DNA of 64,000 nucleotides. Origin: Vanilla planifolia. Its lineage: Eukaryota; Streptophyta; Magnoliopsida; Asparagales; Orchidaceae. Where the stretch lies: assembly GCA_023846275.1 (NCBI GenBank), contig CM043877.1:18520607-18584606 (forward strand). Direction: 5' to 3'. Under the pieces are notes generated by a model that was not told where the DNA came from, did not search any database, and was given only the letters and a program-made list of their open reading frames with translations. Below, piece after piece: positions 1-12,000 of this stretch. The position numbers and the translations under genes are program-made. Each line of letters begins with the position of its first letter. The stretch's first letter is position 1.

Positions 1-859
1 TCTTAATATAAGTGAAGTTATTAGTACTTGGATGATATACATGCACATCACCTTTTCACCCATCTCTTCGGTGAATTTCTCTTTCTGACTGTAAAAGCAA
101 AAGCAAAAGCTTTTGCCGTATCCTCCATGCGTGCAAAGAGGAATGTAGGAAAGAGAGCACATTAATGTTTTGAAGAACCAGTAATTGCTTTTTTGTGCTC
201 AAATCTCATTTACACTCCTGAAATTGTAACAAGCATATTAGTGTCTAGTTCATTAAACATATCAAGAGGGAATGTCATATGTATTGAAGAATAAAAAGTA
301 TATCTGTTCTTCTTTAGTCTTATTTATCGATGTATTTCATTTGTAGTTCATTGTTTTTTAATTAGAATCATGATTTTAGAGGTTTATTGTGAGTCATCTT
401 TTTTATGCAACACTTGAATAATTTTTATTGATTTTATTTATTTTAAAAATTACTAGAAATATTTATTATATGCATAAGAAAATTTGTTGAATATTTTTTA
501 GATAATATCGATATTAAAAAATTAATGTTATTTAAATGTTAGTATATGATTGCCACAAAATCGTAAAAAAGATCTATTAATTTAAACTATTATTAAATTA
601 ATAATAAAAAAATTGAAATAATGTTAGATGATATTAAAATATTATTAAGCCAAATATCTCTTGAATTGTTTGTTCTACAGTGGTTCCAAATAGATTCTTC
701 TCCTGCCTCTACATCTCAATGAACGTGGTGGTTATCTCACAAACCATCTACTTTTATGCTTGCTGGATTAAATGGAGAAAAGAAGATGTGAAGAAATGTT
801 TATAAAAAATATATATATTTTTTGTTTAACTGAAGATAAAATTAAAAATTTTCTTTCAT
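1..859. other. AT-rich intergenic sequence, no gene seen
   Basis: This is AT-rich non-coding sequence with short homopolymer runs. I found no reading frame with recognisable protein similarity, no RNA gene and no clear transposon terminus. Confidence 0.5.
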
Positions 860-1280
860 AAGCTCTGATAAATCATGTATACCCCAAAAGAAGTGTCTTG
901 CTTGTGTTCCCAAGTAATGCCAAGTACAGCCATGCCATCAAGTTCCAAGTTTTCTCGCTGTCTTGTGGCCAATTATCATTCATTCGGCCATTGCTTTCCC
1001 AGAATTCCGGCGAGATTCTTTTCTTCCTGCCACGGGATTCATGAACCAGTCTCTCAGGCTTTCTGCCCCACATACTAAAGGTAAATTTGATCGTCCTATT
1101 TCCGTTCAAAACATAAACTTGCAGGTACTCTACAGAAATAATAAACTATTTTTCACAAAATTGGGGGGTTTTTTTATCAAAAGATTCTACATATCGAAGA
1201 AAAATAAGGGAACCGCAAATGTCCCAATACGGGGAATTGGCATTTTCTTGCAAGTGGGGAGTAAAGAATCTTAGATGTGG
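860..1280. other. Less AT-rich island with overlapping open frames, unrecognised
   Basis: GC content rises here compared with the flanks. Open frames of about 67 to 103 codons exist on both strands, for example 963-1274 on plus and 873-1109 on minus. None shows a motif I recognise, and open frames on both strands of a GC-richer patch are expected by chance. It could be a decayed exon, a gene fragment or a distal part of the LBD upstream region. Nothing here supports a functional call. Confidence 0.25.
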
Positions 1281-2090
1281 ACCCAATGTGTCTTGGTTAG
1301 TGGATAGACATGGGCGAACCCGAGCTTCTCTCGCATGACTGTACGAAATGAGAGTTGGAGAAGGTGGGACGGAAGTGGCGATTGGACTCCGTCGGTTGGC
1401 ATCTCACCGAATGAAGTGTGTCACCATCCGGTGACCTGATCCGGCCTTTGATTCCAATAATTGAAGTCATTTCTTCCCCTCTTCCTTTCTTTTCGTCTCT
1501 CTTTATTTCGTCTGCCCCAGTTCTTCATTGTTTTGAACGATATCAGAAAGCAACAATTGTGTCCTTCTCTCTAATAAACTTCGTATTTGATGCCTTAGTC
1601 AATTATTCTAACAGATTGCTTCTCATTTAAGCTCTGCTTTACGAAATCTCGCATCCTCATGACTTCCAAACGTGTTCATGGTGCTAAATTTTTGCAAATA
1701 ATTTCGTAGATGAATCATATCAATTTTATATTTTTTTTAACATATTGTTATATTATTTTGAGCAATATTTACGTTTATTATAACAGTTTTTGATACCATG
1801 TAATCATCTAGGTTCTACGAGATATATTTTTTTATTAATCATTTTTTTTAATTCCATTCTGCATACTACTGTCAAACGGACTTGCTACATTTTCTATGGA
1901 ACAGGTTCCTGCATTATTAATTTAACAATTACAAGGGGGCTACCTGAAATAAATTCCGCGGAGACACGGAGCCGCCCGCTCCCCTCACCTTTGGAGCTTA
2001 TTATTATCCCACCATCCGATTTTCCAAACCTACCCCTCTTCTCTTAACCCACTACACTAACCCACCACTAACCCGGCTGTGTCGTCTTCC
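1281..2090 (+). promoter_or_regulatory. Upstream region of the LBD gene
   Basis: This is the roughly 800 bp ahead of the LBD gene's TATA-like box. It mixes AT-rich stretches (about 1680-1860) with pyrimidine-rich ones (about 1940-2080), which is common in plant promoters. No transposon signature is visible. It is assigned as promoter by position only, and no specific operator-like site can be defended. Confidence 0.4.
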
Positions 2091-2098
2091 ATAAATAC
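2091..2098 (+). promoter_or_regulatory. TATA-like box of the LBD gene
   Basis: An ATAAATAC stretch lies about 200 bp upstream of the LBD start codon in an otherwise pyrimidine-rich context. It would give a CT-rich 5' leader of roughly 170 bases. It is the best TATA-like match just upstream of the gene, but the transcription start cannot be seen directly. Confidence 0.45.
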
Positions 2099-2298
2099 CC
2101 ATCTCCCCTTATCGGCTTCCCCGTCTTCTCCCTCCCTCATTACGGCCGCCACGTCGTCTTCTTCTGTTCATACCCTTCCTCTCCACTCAACTCCTGCTTC
2201 GAACGGATTAAAGTTATTTATTAAAATTAAAATACCTCGGATCAGTAGGGCTTTAATAATCCATCGCGTTCGGTACGGCTTGGAAGATTTGATCGGCG

Positions 2299-2997
2299 AT
2301 GAGCTGCAATGGTTGCCGAGTTCTCCGTAAAGGATGCAGCGATTCCTGTGTCCTTAGGCCATGCTTGCAATGGATCGAGAGTCCGGAGGCGCAGGGACAT
2401 GCCACCGTCTTCGTAGCCAAGTTCTTTGGCCGCGCCGGCCTCATGTCCTTCATCTCTGCCGTCCCTGATTCGCACCGACCTGGTAAATGTCCAATCAACT
2501 TTAATTATAGCCCTCCCATCCCATGTCTTTGAGAATCTGAACTTTAATCGACATGCTTCACTTGCGATGCAGCTCTCTTCCAATCTCTTCTATTCGAAGC
2601 ATGCGGTAGGACCATCAACCCCGTGAACGGGGCCGTCGGGCTTCTGTGGACTGGAAACTGGCATCTGTGCCAGGAGGCTGTCGAGACGGTACTCCGAGGC
2701 GGGATCATCCGTCCGTTGCCGGAGCTGACCGGGTCCGAAAACTCCGATGCGTCGGCCGAGCGGCCCGGGTGGTGGCCATCCTTCTCGGCGACCAAGCGTC
2801 GAAAGGCCGTTGGCCCGGTCGCGGGAGATCATTCCTCTCCGTTTTGTGATCTCCAGCTTTGCCTTAATCCGCGGTCTCCGACGGAGAAGGAAAATCAGAG
2901 GTCGGGTACGCCATCCATGAATTCCGAGGAGTCGGTCACGACGAGCGCCGACAGCTGCTTTGATTGCCGGCCTATGTTGCTGAATCTCTTCAATTAA
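2299..2997 (+). CDS. LOB-domain (LBD) class II transcription factor, LBD37/38/39-like; two exons
   Basis: Exons 2299-2482 and 2573-2997 join into a 202-residue protein. The N-terminus carries the LOB zinc-finger-like motif C-x2-C-x6-C-x3-C (Cys3, 6, 13, 17), followed by the GAS block with FFGRAG near residues 42-47 and [15 protein letters not shown] at 70-84. The junction restores the RPALFQSLL stretch, a conserved intron position in this family. The C-terminal half has a basic KRRK (136-139), an LxLxL EAR-type repression motif in DLQLCL (154-159), SEESVTTS (179-186) and a terminal LLNLF. These tail motifs place it with LBD37/38/39 rather than LBD40-42. In Arabidopsis that group are nuclear, nitrate-responsive repressors of anthocyanin and nitrogen-assimilation genes; a similar role here is inference. 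The protein is shorter than the roughly 240-250 residues of the Arabidopsis members, mainly between the LOB domain and the tail. ATG 2299 starts exactly at the canonical MSCNGC. No disabling change is visible. Confidence 0.93.
2483..2572 (+). other. Intron of the LBD gene (90 nt, GT-AG)
   Basis: The intron begins GTAAATG and ends TGATTT-free pyrimidine-poor sequence closing in GATGCAG. Splicing is phase 1 (one base of the Ala62 codon lies in exon 1) and rejoins the GAS block without a gap. Reading through the intron in frame meets a stop within 20 codons (at about 2530), which confirms that it must be removed. Confidence 0.9.
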
Positions 2998-3310
2998 TCA
3001 GAGGAAATAATGTGGAGGGGCTGCTCTGTGTAGATCTAGTGGTGCAGTTTTCGGGTCTGTGTTAGAGCCCTGTGAGACTTCTGTTTGTTTGATTGTTTTC
3101 TTTCCTGTTTGCCATTCCGGCGAGGATTCCGATAGGGAAGATGATGTCGCCGGTGTTCTCATCAGATATTTCCCGGCTTTTGATCCTTTGGCTAGATGAG
3201 AGTAATTATTATGACAGTACTTCCTGTTATGCTTCACTATAATCATAAATTATGAATGCTTGGTTAATTTCGATTTAACGTATAATTATAAGCGATTATT
3301 GTAAACTATG
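2998..3310 (+). other. Probable 3' UTR and downstream flank of the LBD gene
   Basis: The sequence after the TAA stop stays moderately GC-balanced and T-rich until about 3240, then becomes AT-rich with TATAATCATAAATTATG-type sequence that could serve as a plant near-upstream polyadenylation element. No canonical AATAAA is seen. The boundary is a guess from base composition. Confidence 0.35.
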
Positions 3311-6300
3311 GATGATCTTTCTCGAACACTCGACCGATGAGCATCAGCCATGGGTAAACCATGGAGAGGCAAGAGAGACATCGGATTGGATCCTGAGAAA
3401 GAAGTGAGCTTACCTGATAAGTTACAACACCTTAAGTTAAAAACGTTTAGTATAACAAATTTTTCAATGATATTTCACGGTAGTGTGATAATACTATTAA
3501 TCATTTTGTTCATTTTTTAAAGGATAAAAATATTAATAAGTTGGATAAAAAAAATTAATACATTTGATAATTATGTTGTGATATTGATTGATTTTTTTTT
3601 TTTTTTTTTTGAGTTTGTTAGGATATGTGTAGTATTTCTTTTAAAAAAGTCATGTTAAATAACTATAGGAAAAAGCTATTTACTTTTTATGTTAGCTGTC
3701 TTTTATCAAAAAGTTTTTAAAAGAATCTTGTTTTAACAAATTTGTGGATTGGAAAATATAAGAAGATCAACTTGTCATGTCTAGCTAAGAAACTTTGTTT
3801 ATTTATCTCATAATTAATCCATGGTTTCTTTTATAAATGTATTTTAATAACAAAAGATTATGATTTTAACATTGAATATATGTTTTTTTAATTTGATGTA
3901 CTATTTGTTCATATATTTTCTTTAAATTTTTTGTTTTAATGATTTTAAATTTAAGATATTACATAATCATTATTTTGTGTTTTTTTTATTATTTGTGTAT
4001 TATATTATCACATTTTGTTTGACTATCTGATAAAATAAATCTATTACACAACTCAAAAATATAAAAATGCTAATTAACATCAGAATATGCAATAAAAACT
4101 TGAAGAAAACTCAAAATACAAGAAAGGTTGATTAAAAAAGATTGATAAATTGATAATAAATAGCTAAATAAATATTCACACAACAAAAACCTTAACGAGA
4201 CCAAAGTTTAACAAAAACTATAAAAGTATTTTTATACAATATCTATATCACAAAGATATAGCTCTGTCGTACAAAAATCTTTATAAATCCTCAAAATAAA
4301 TATTTTTTAGGGTCATGCCATTTGCAACTAGATATTTCTTATTTTATATAAATTTATATCATAATCTATACATATATATGTATTGGACATAAAATACTCA
4401 ATAGGTAAACAAATAATTATAAATAGACAAGTAGTATGAAATATAATAATAACATGTAAATAACACGAAACATAGTAACAATAATCCCTCGAACCAATGA
4501 GTATATAAAATATGCTAAAATTATCACCTATATGCTTGTGTGTATCATGCTAATATATACATAATCATCATGTAATGGTCATATCAAATAGGATTAATAT
4601 CATAATGCTTTTCATCTCATATCTCACTCTTTTTTATTTAACAAAATTTTCATAATCTTTTCATCTTTTCTCTATTCTTAAGCTATGATTTTTTTTCTAA
4701 TGACTATTATTTTTGTTTCACAAGATCCCATTTCAATTATTGAAATACCTTATCTTTGTGAAAACAATCATATGTTTAGGCCTTTATTGATGACTAATCA
4801 AACAAAAGTATTATAATTTCTAAATATCTAAATAATTAGTTATGAATTCTTAAAATAAAAAACACATAAAAAGGTAGTTTCTTAAATTATGTGAGAACAA
4901 AGTTCTAAATTTTCCAATTTATTTGGTGTTGCCTTAAGTGGGATGAGATTGAATGCAATCCTTGGTTGGGTTAGGTAGGTAATAAACAAAAAAAAATAAG
5001 AGAGAGAGAGAGGTGTTAGCTAGGAAGAAAGAGAGAAGAAGAAAGAGAGAAGTGAGGGCTTAACTAGAAGAGAAAACCATGAAACAAAAATAAAAAAAAA
5101 GGTGAGGGATTACAAAAATGCTTGGAATCTATCATTACAACTTTAAGAAGATGGAAACTAAGAGGAGAAGAAAAGCTAAGACAATTATAACAAGAAGGAA
5201 AACTAAGGAAGAAAGTGAAACTTAGAAATGTATGAGTTTGATTCAAATTCTTTAACCTTATTAAACTTTTTTTTTATGAAAAATTAAGAAGATTGAGGTT
5301 GTTGTAGGAGTTATAATCGATGTGAGAAGGTTTTAAGCTAGCTTGGAATGGATTTGAATTGAAATAGAGAAGATGAGAGGGAGTTTATTTATGTTTATAC
5401 AGAATCATACAAAATGATGGGTTTAATTGTATTATATGATTAGCTTAAGTCAATTTAGAGTAAGAGATTATATTAGTATATTGAGGCATCGTATAAGTGT
5501 TCATAAAAGATCATATTATATTGTATTGTATGATGATTAGTAAGTTAATAAGTGATAAATAGAAAAATAAATGATATCACATGATGGATTAGGTTGTATA
5601 GTATGATAATTGATTAAATGATTGAGATTAAGAAGACATAGGGATCATACTTTGCAATAAGTATGATCATATTGTAAGATTAATTGGAGGCTTGAGAGGG
5701 GGTCAAATCAAAATATTTGATGCCTAAGAAGGATGCTAATCATATTATGCTAATGGGAAAATCATATAGTATAATGTCTTAAGGATAGAATGAAAAGAAA
5801 AAGTATTCTTTGGGTTAATTTAACTTAAAAAGTTATTAATAGTTATATTATATGAGATTATAAAATAATACATATGCATGTATACATTGTAAGAAATCAT
5901 AAAGAGAAAGAGATTTTTAAGAAATGTTTTATGTCGGATTCAGTAAGGTAAATCTCGTATTTATGATGTAAATATAATATTAAGTTTATTTATATTTTAA
6001 ATAATTTTATTTTTTTATTATTTTTATTGATTTTTTTATTTTTATATGGCATGGTTATTTGATATTTTATTTACATGTGATTCATTTTTAGAAAAATTAT
6101 ATGAAAACAAGGATTTTTAAATGAGTATGTTTACATATTAAGTTATATATATACATAAGTAATAGATAGAAAAAGGAGAACCTGGTGCATGGACTTCTAG
6201 CATTGTTATTTTAGTTATAAAAAATAGAATATAATAACTATTTTTTAAAGATATTATGCTTATTATTTTTTAGGAGTAAAATATTCTTACAAGTGACATG

Positions 6301-6342
6301 ATCTCATTTGTTAGAATAAGGATGCCTTTATATATAGATATC
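3311..6342. repeat. Decayed AT-rich repeat DNA, probably LTR-derived
   Basis: There are no coding signatures here. The stretch holds a T-run at about 3592-3611, a GA-rich purine block at about 4990-5060, and many TATGAT/ATCATA words at 5400-5960 that recur in other LTR-like parts of the window. Because a Ty3/gypsy pol relic follows directly, part of this may be its degraded leader or 5' LTR, but no LTR boundary, PBS or gag motif can be defended. Confidence 0.4.
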
Positions 6343-6860
6343 TATAAAGGATTCATTTGTTCTAACATCCTTGGGGAGCACTTATTTTGTTAGATAAAAA
6401 AAGATGACAGTCTCAAAATGTGTATAAACTATAAAGAATTCAACAACATTACCATAAAAATAAATATCTTTCGCAAGAATTGATGATCTCTTTGACCAGT
6501 TGAGGGGATCAATAATTTTCTCAAAAATTGATTTAATATCAAGTTAACATCAATTGAAAGTAAAAGAAGAACATAGCCAAAATAGCTTTTAAAACTCATT
6601 ATGAACATTAACAATTCTTAGTTTTATTTTTTGGTCTTATCAATGCCTTTATTGTATTTATGAACTAGATGAATAGGATATTCAAAAACTTTTTAGATCA
6701 ATTTTAGTCATATTTATTGATGATATCCTTATATACTATATGTTGGTTAAAGAGCACACTCAACATTTCCATATTATTTTGTAGACTTCATAGGATTAGC
6801 TATTTTTTAAATTTTTAAAATATGAGATTTGGTTATCTAAGATCAATTTCTTAGGGCATG
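6343..6860 (+). pseudogene. Ty3/gypsy reverse transcriptase fragment (broken)
   Basis: Broken frames still show a KKDDSLKMCINYKEFN-like stretch at about 6397-6445 and the catalytic-site segment FIDDILIY at 6713-6736, where the two Asp belong to the metal-binding motif of retroelement RT. The fragment begins near KGFICSN at about 6348, so the N-terminal fingers are missing. Several stops and frame changes lie between the motifs. Confidence 0.85.
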
Positions 6861-7500
6861 TGGTGAACATAGAAGAAATTTTAGTAGACGCTCAATAGAT
6901 AATTATAATTAAATGGTATAGACCTTCAAATGTGTTAAAGATTAGGATTATTTTTGGGTATAATAGGATATTATAAAAAAATTATTAAGATGATTCTCAT
7001 AATTTGTTGCAACTTTGAAAAAACTAACTCAAAAGATAATAAATTTTACATGAGATTTAGATTGAGAAAAATGTTTTCAAACTCAAAATGTAAAAAATTA
7101 ACCCCATCTCAAATTTTAGCTTTACCTAAAGGTTTGGAAGGATATTAAATTTTTATTAATGCTTTATATTAGGGCCTAGGATGTGTTTTGCTACAATTTG
7201 AGAAGATCATCACTTATGAGTCTAGATAATTGAAACCACATGAGAGAGATTATCTCGTCAATGACTTGGAGCTTTTGACCATTATATTTGCTTTCAAAAA
7301 GTAGCAACACTACATCTACAGAGTGAAGTGTGAGGTGTTTATTGGCCATCGAGGCTTAAAGAATATTTTCTCTCAAAAGAATTAAATTCAAGATAGTTGC
7401 GATGACTTGAATTTATAAAATATTATGATCTTGAAATATCTTACCACCCTAGAAAGGCAAATGTTATTATTTATGCGTTAAGAAGAAAGTCTAGATTTAA
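6840..7500 (+). pseudogene. Ty3/gypsy RT connection and RNase H fragment (broken)
   Basis: NFLGHVVNIEE (about 6844-6880) marks the end of the RT region. SQILALPKGLEGY (about 7107-7145), GCVLLQFEKI (about 7178-7210), LKPHERDYLVNDLELL (from 7230) and AKANVI-type sequence near 7455 mark the RNase H domain that removes RNA from the RNA:DNA hybrid. Frameshifts and in-frame TAA/TAG codons break the frame repeatedly. Confidence 0.85.
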
Positions 7501-7849
7501 TCTTATAATAGCTTAACCTAATAAAAGACCAATATCCTTTGAAATTAATAGATTATAATTAGCAAAAGAAGTGAAATGGAATATACTATTGCATTACTTA
7601 TCTATCAAATCAGACTGGTATGATTCTATCAAGGAGGACTAAATATAAGATGAAGAATGTAAGAATTTGATTAAAAAAGTTAAATAAAGTGGGATATCTA
7701 GTTTTACACTTGATACAAATAACATATGATATTTCTAAAGCTAATTATGTATTTCTGAACACAAATAATTAAGATAGATGTTACTAAAAGTAGCTTATAA
7801 TTTTCATCATTTTATTAACCCCAAAAGTAATAAAATGTATTAAAAATTT

Positions 7850-8830
7850 AAGCAAAGATATTGGTGGCTTGGATTAGAAAGAGATGTTGCATCTTAGGTC
7901 CAAAATGCATTGTTTGCTAACAAGTAAAAGTCAACAATAAAGACCTAATGGATTATTGACTGATGCTAATTCCTGGATGGAAATAAGAAAGTATCATGAT
8001 GTACTTTGTTGTGGATCTATCGATATCTCCTATTGGACATGTTGTTATATGGGTCATGGTTGATCATTTGACTAAATCAACCTATTTTTTAGTAATTTGA
8101 ATCACATATGTAGCAGATATGTTAGCTCAAATTTATGTGTAATAAATTATGAAATTTCATAAGATGCCCAAGGTTATTATCTCCATAGAGATTCAAATTT
8201 TATCTCACTTTTGGAGAAATGCATAAAACCTTTACAACCCAGTTGAATTTCAATATAGCTTTTCACTCTCAAACAGATAATCAATCTAAAAGAATAATCA
8301 AGACTTTGGAGGATTTTACTTTGATTATGCATACTTGACTTTAGAGTCGATTGGGAATGTCACGTATCTTTAATTGAATTTGTATATAACAATAATTTTC
8401 AATCATGCATTAAGATGACTCCTATGAGACTTTATATGATAAAAAATGATAATCAACTTTATACTAGTTTGAGGGTAATAAAAAGTAACTAATGGGGCTA
8501 AGTTTATTGAAGAAACTATTAAAAAAGTGAAAATGGTCAAAGAAAGAATTAAGAATGCTCAAGACAAGTAAAAGAGTATATCAACAAAAAAAAACAAAAA
8601 TATTGAATTTTAAGAGTATGTCTTTGTTAAAGTCAACCCTATAGAAGAGACGACCCATTTTGGTATGTTAAGAAAATTGAGACCCAAATATGTCAAGCCT
8701 TTCTAAATAATTGAAGAGTAGACATAATTATATATAGGTTGTATTTACCTCCATAATTAATATAAATTCATGATATTTTTCATATATCACTTCTTAGGAA
8801 GTACATTTTAGACCTGTCACATATCATTAA
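7850..8830 (+). pseudogene. Ty3/gypsy integrase fragment (broken)
   Basis: Readable pieces include VIWVMVDHLTKS at 8044-8079 and LNFNIAFHSQTDNQS at 8243-8287, both from the catalytic core. Further degraded pieces reach about 8830, where the C-terminal region would lie. The enzyme would insert the cDNA copy into the chromosome, but here it is destroyed by stops and shifts. Confidence 0.85.
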
Positions 8831-9035
8831 GTATGATTCAGAAGATTAAAAAATTTAGAGTGTCCTATTAATATACTAGAATAACAAGACAAAGTATTAA
8901 AGAACAAAAATCTCATGACCAATTTATGATAAAATCAAATTGAAAGAGGAGACCTAAGAAGTTGAAGCTACTATGAGAAATTAATATCTAAAACTCTTTT
9001 AAATTTTGGGATGAATTTCAACAAAATGTGAAGAT

Positions 9036-12000
9036 TGTCACAACCCAAATTTTATTACTCTAGTGTTATTTCTAGTATTGATGCTTACTCAAGAATTTTT
9101 TAGAATAAGATATAATAATATAATTTTATATACATCTCAAAAAGCCTATCTAATAAAGTACTTCAGTATTTGACTGTGAATACATTTTCAAAAAAAGCAC
9201 ATCATCAAGATTCCAAAGTTATGTTTATCATAATTTTTTAAAATCATTTAAATTTTTCAAGAGTTGTTGAAAGAAATGAAATAAATATAAAATATTAAAA
9301 TAGTTAACCATTTTATTTTCCTATTACTATTGAAACTCCTTTCTCTCTTTTTCATAAACCTAATCCTCTCTTCTTCTCCCCAACCTAATGGTCAGCCTCC
9401 ATTGAGAATTACTTCTCAATGAGCAAAGTTCTACAATTTTTATTGAGTAAGGAAGGGAATCATGAATAAGGAACACCAAGAAGGGTTCTATGACTTCAGC
9501 ATTACAACCTCCTTTGATGAACCAGGTTGAGCAAAGTGATCGAGGGAAATGATGGATCCAATAATCTTCAATGCTAATAATAAGTCTTAAATTGAAATTG
9601 GCACTTTGCATAAGTACTCCAAATCCTTATTATCTTTGCTTCAATTTATGGATCAATAAAGGTTGATTTTTAACATAATTGTCCCATTTCAATCGAAGGG
9701 ACTGTGAGTGTTCGTGAGAATCAAAGGCTATTGATAGTCAGGTGAGAGTCCCTTTGATGCAATTAGTGGGTTTAATAAGGTGGGGGAGAAGAGATGCTAA
9801 AAAATAATTTGGTTAAACCTCACTTGTTTGTGCATTTACTATAGAAATTACTATTGCAGTTGAAATGAGGAGATTAAAAGGAGAATTTGTGGAGTCAAGC
9901 TAATGAAGGATAAGAAAAAAATGCCCAAGCTCTCTCATCATGAATTGTAGTAGTAAGAAGAGGTAAACCATGTGATTTTTTATTTTTCATGTAGTTGTTT
10001 CATGTAAAAATTATAACAATCATGAGGTAGTATCTGACACAAAAATATGAGAGAATTTATTAAATCATTATGTGACTTATGTGGACTATTAGGGAGGAGA
10101 TCTATGGTTGTTGCTCATGGATCATAAAAGAAAGAAAAAGAAAGAATTGACATTAAAGTAGTTTTCAAGTATCTAAGTAGATAAATTTAATAAAATTATA
10201 ATGTAAGGAATGAATTATTTATATAATTATTATATTAAGATTCTATAATATGAATTATCATTTTTTTATACTTTATATATTACATAATTTGATATGAGTA
10301 ACATGACATAATATATGTAAGCATATTACATTCATTTATGATTAAAAAAAGGATAATAAAATGAATATTAAAAATATTATGTAAGATAAACAAAATGGTA
10401 TGTATATATATATGTTCACAATCAAGAAGAATTTGTTTATAGATGAAAATCCTTAATTGTTATGTAAATATAGAGAAAAAAATGAATAAAAGAATTTTCG
10501 CTTTATGCTTAATATTTTATGAAGAATAGGTAAGTAATGTTGAAAAATGTGTTTGTCGTGTGATCTAGTGGTTAACACTTGTTGTGTAATCCAATAATTT
10601 TTTTACGAAATAGATTGGACCTCAATGATAGAGCTTTCTACTATGTGATATGATAGCTTTTACTTGTTTTATGAGCTGGCAATTGAGGTTCATAGTGATG
10701 ATGTATATACATGTTATTTGTTGTGGGATCTAACAACCATTGCTTACTCTATGATTTGATGGTGGATATGATGAGATGTTAGGAGATATGCGATTAGGAT
10801 CCCAAAGGATATGAGCCTTTGAGGGAAACTAGAGACCTTATTAGTTAAAAAAGGTTAAACAAAAAATAAGAAAAACTAATGTTGAATTAGATGCGATATA
10901 CAAATTTATGTATAAGTATTTATACAAATGTTTTGTAAAAAAGGGATATGAAAATCATTGTGCTCTAAAGATTAAAGACTAGTATGTTTTGTATTAAATT
11001 TTAAAAACTTTTTTATATACATACAGAGTTGTAAAGATAAGATTCACCCTCCTCTTAATTTCATGTATAATATTATAATACTTAAAATCAGGTATATTCT
11101 ATTCATAATCATTTTTATACATGTTTATTTATTTTTTATCAATTTAATTATTAAGTTTTTATACACAATCCCTTACTTGAATTATAGGACATGACATAAA
11201 TGCATAATAAGTGAAGAGATTTATAGATGTAAGAGCAAGTATTAAGAATAGAATAAGTTGTTTTATAGATAATGATAGTACTATAGATTTTGTTATGAAC
11301 TCATGTATATGGACTTTTGAGGATCCTATGATGTGGTTTCTTTTTTGTAGTAATATAAGTTTATTATGATAATATGATAGTTATTATGGTATTGATAGTT
11401 TTCTCATGGTGATATAATTTTATAATGATATTATATTTTAATAATTATATATTTGAATAAAAATTATTATTGATGATATAGTTGATAAATAAACTATATG
11501 TATATAAGAAAATGGATAACTTTTAAAGGAGATTCTTTTTATTTATTTTTTGAAATCTCAATCTCTGATGAGTAAAAAATTTGAATTAAGAGAGAATAAG
11601 AGAGTAGTTAATCATCATTTCTTATTTGGGTAAGCCTTTTTGTTCTCTTAATGTGTTAAGTTTGTTTATTTCATAAATATTTATAATTAAAAATAAATTA
11701 AGAATTAATAGATAGATAGGGTATGATAATAAAAAAGGATGATACATTTTAGTTGATTATATTAAAATTCACATATATCATATAGTATGATGAACTTGAT
11801 ATATGACATTATAGGACAATGTTATGAAGAACATACTATACATGAAGGTCAGTGGATGCTATGTTAGTGTGGTAGAGTTGGAGTAAAAGAAATGCACTTT
11901 AGGGACATTTATAATTAATAATATAAGTGTTATACATATATTAAAACAAGTATTTAATAATTTATATGTATGCATGGTATTATAGGGAATCAAATTATAA

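Larger units (their letters stand above)
6343..9034 (+). mobile_element. Ty3/gypsy retrotransposon relic: truncated pol (RT, RNase H, integrase)
   Basis: The order of translated fragments (reverse transcriptase, RNase H, integrase) on the plus strand is that of the Ty3/gypsy class. The relic starts inside the RT domain, and no gag or protease is seen upstream. It is riddled with stops and frameshifts and cannot encode a working protein. Many stops are TAA or TAG where CAA or TGG would be expected, matching C-to-T decay of methylated DNA. A probable 3' LTR starts just after it at 9036. Confidence 0.85.

Noticed and set aside
873..1109. A 78-codon minus frame (and plus frames in the same patch) as a gene
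   Set aside because: No recognisable domain, open on both strands, no clear splice or promoter context. Kept only as an unassigned island.
2079..2330. An 83-codon open frame overlapping the LBD start in another frame
   Set aside because: It starts at GTG, is Ser/Pro/Leu-rich from CT-rich leader sequence, and overlaps the well-supported LBD exon 1.
2242..2832. Several minus-strand open frames across the LBD exons
   Set aside because: They are shadows of the GC-rich LBD coding sequence; the plus-strand spliced frame explains the region fully.
6322..6371. The near-palindrome cctttatatatagatatctataaagg as a terminator or miRNA hairpin
   Set aside because: The stem is short and AT-only, and the right half belongs to the reverse transcriptase remnant.
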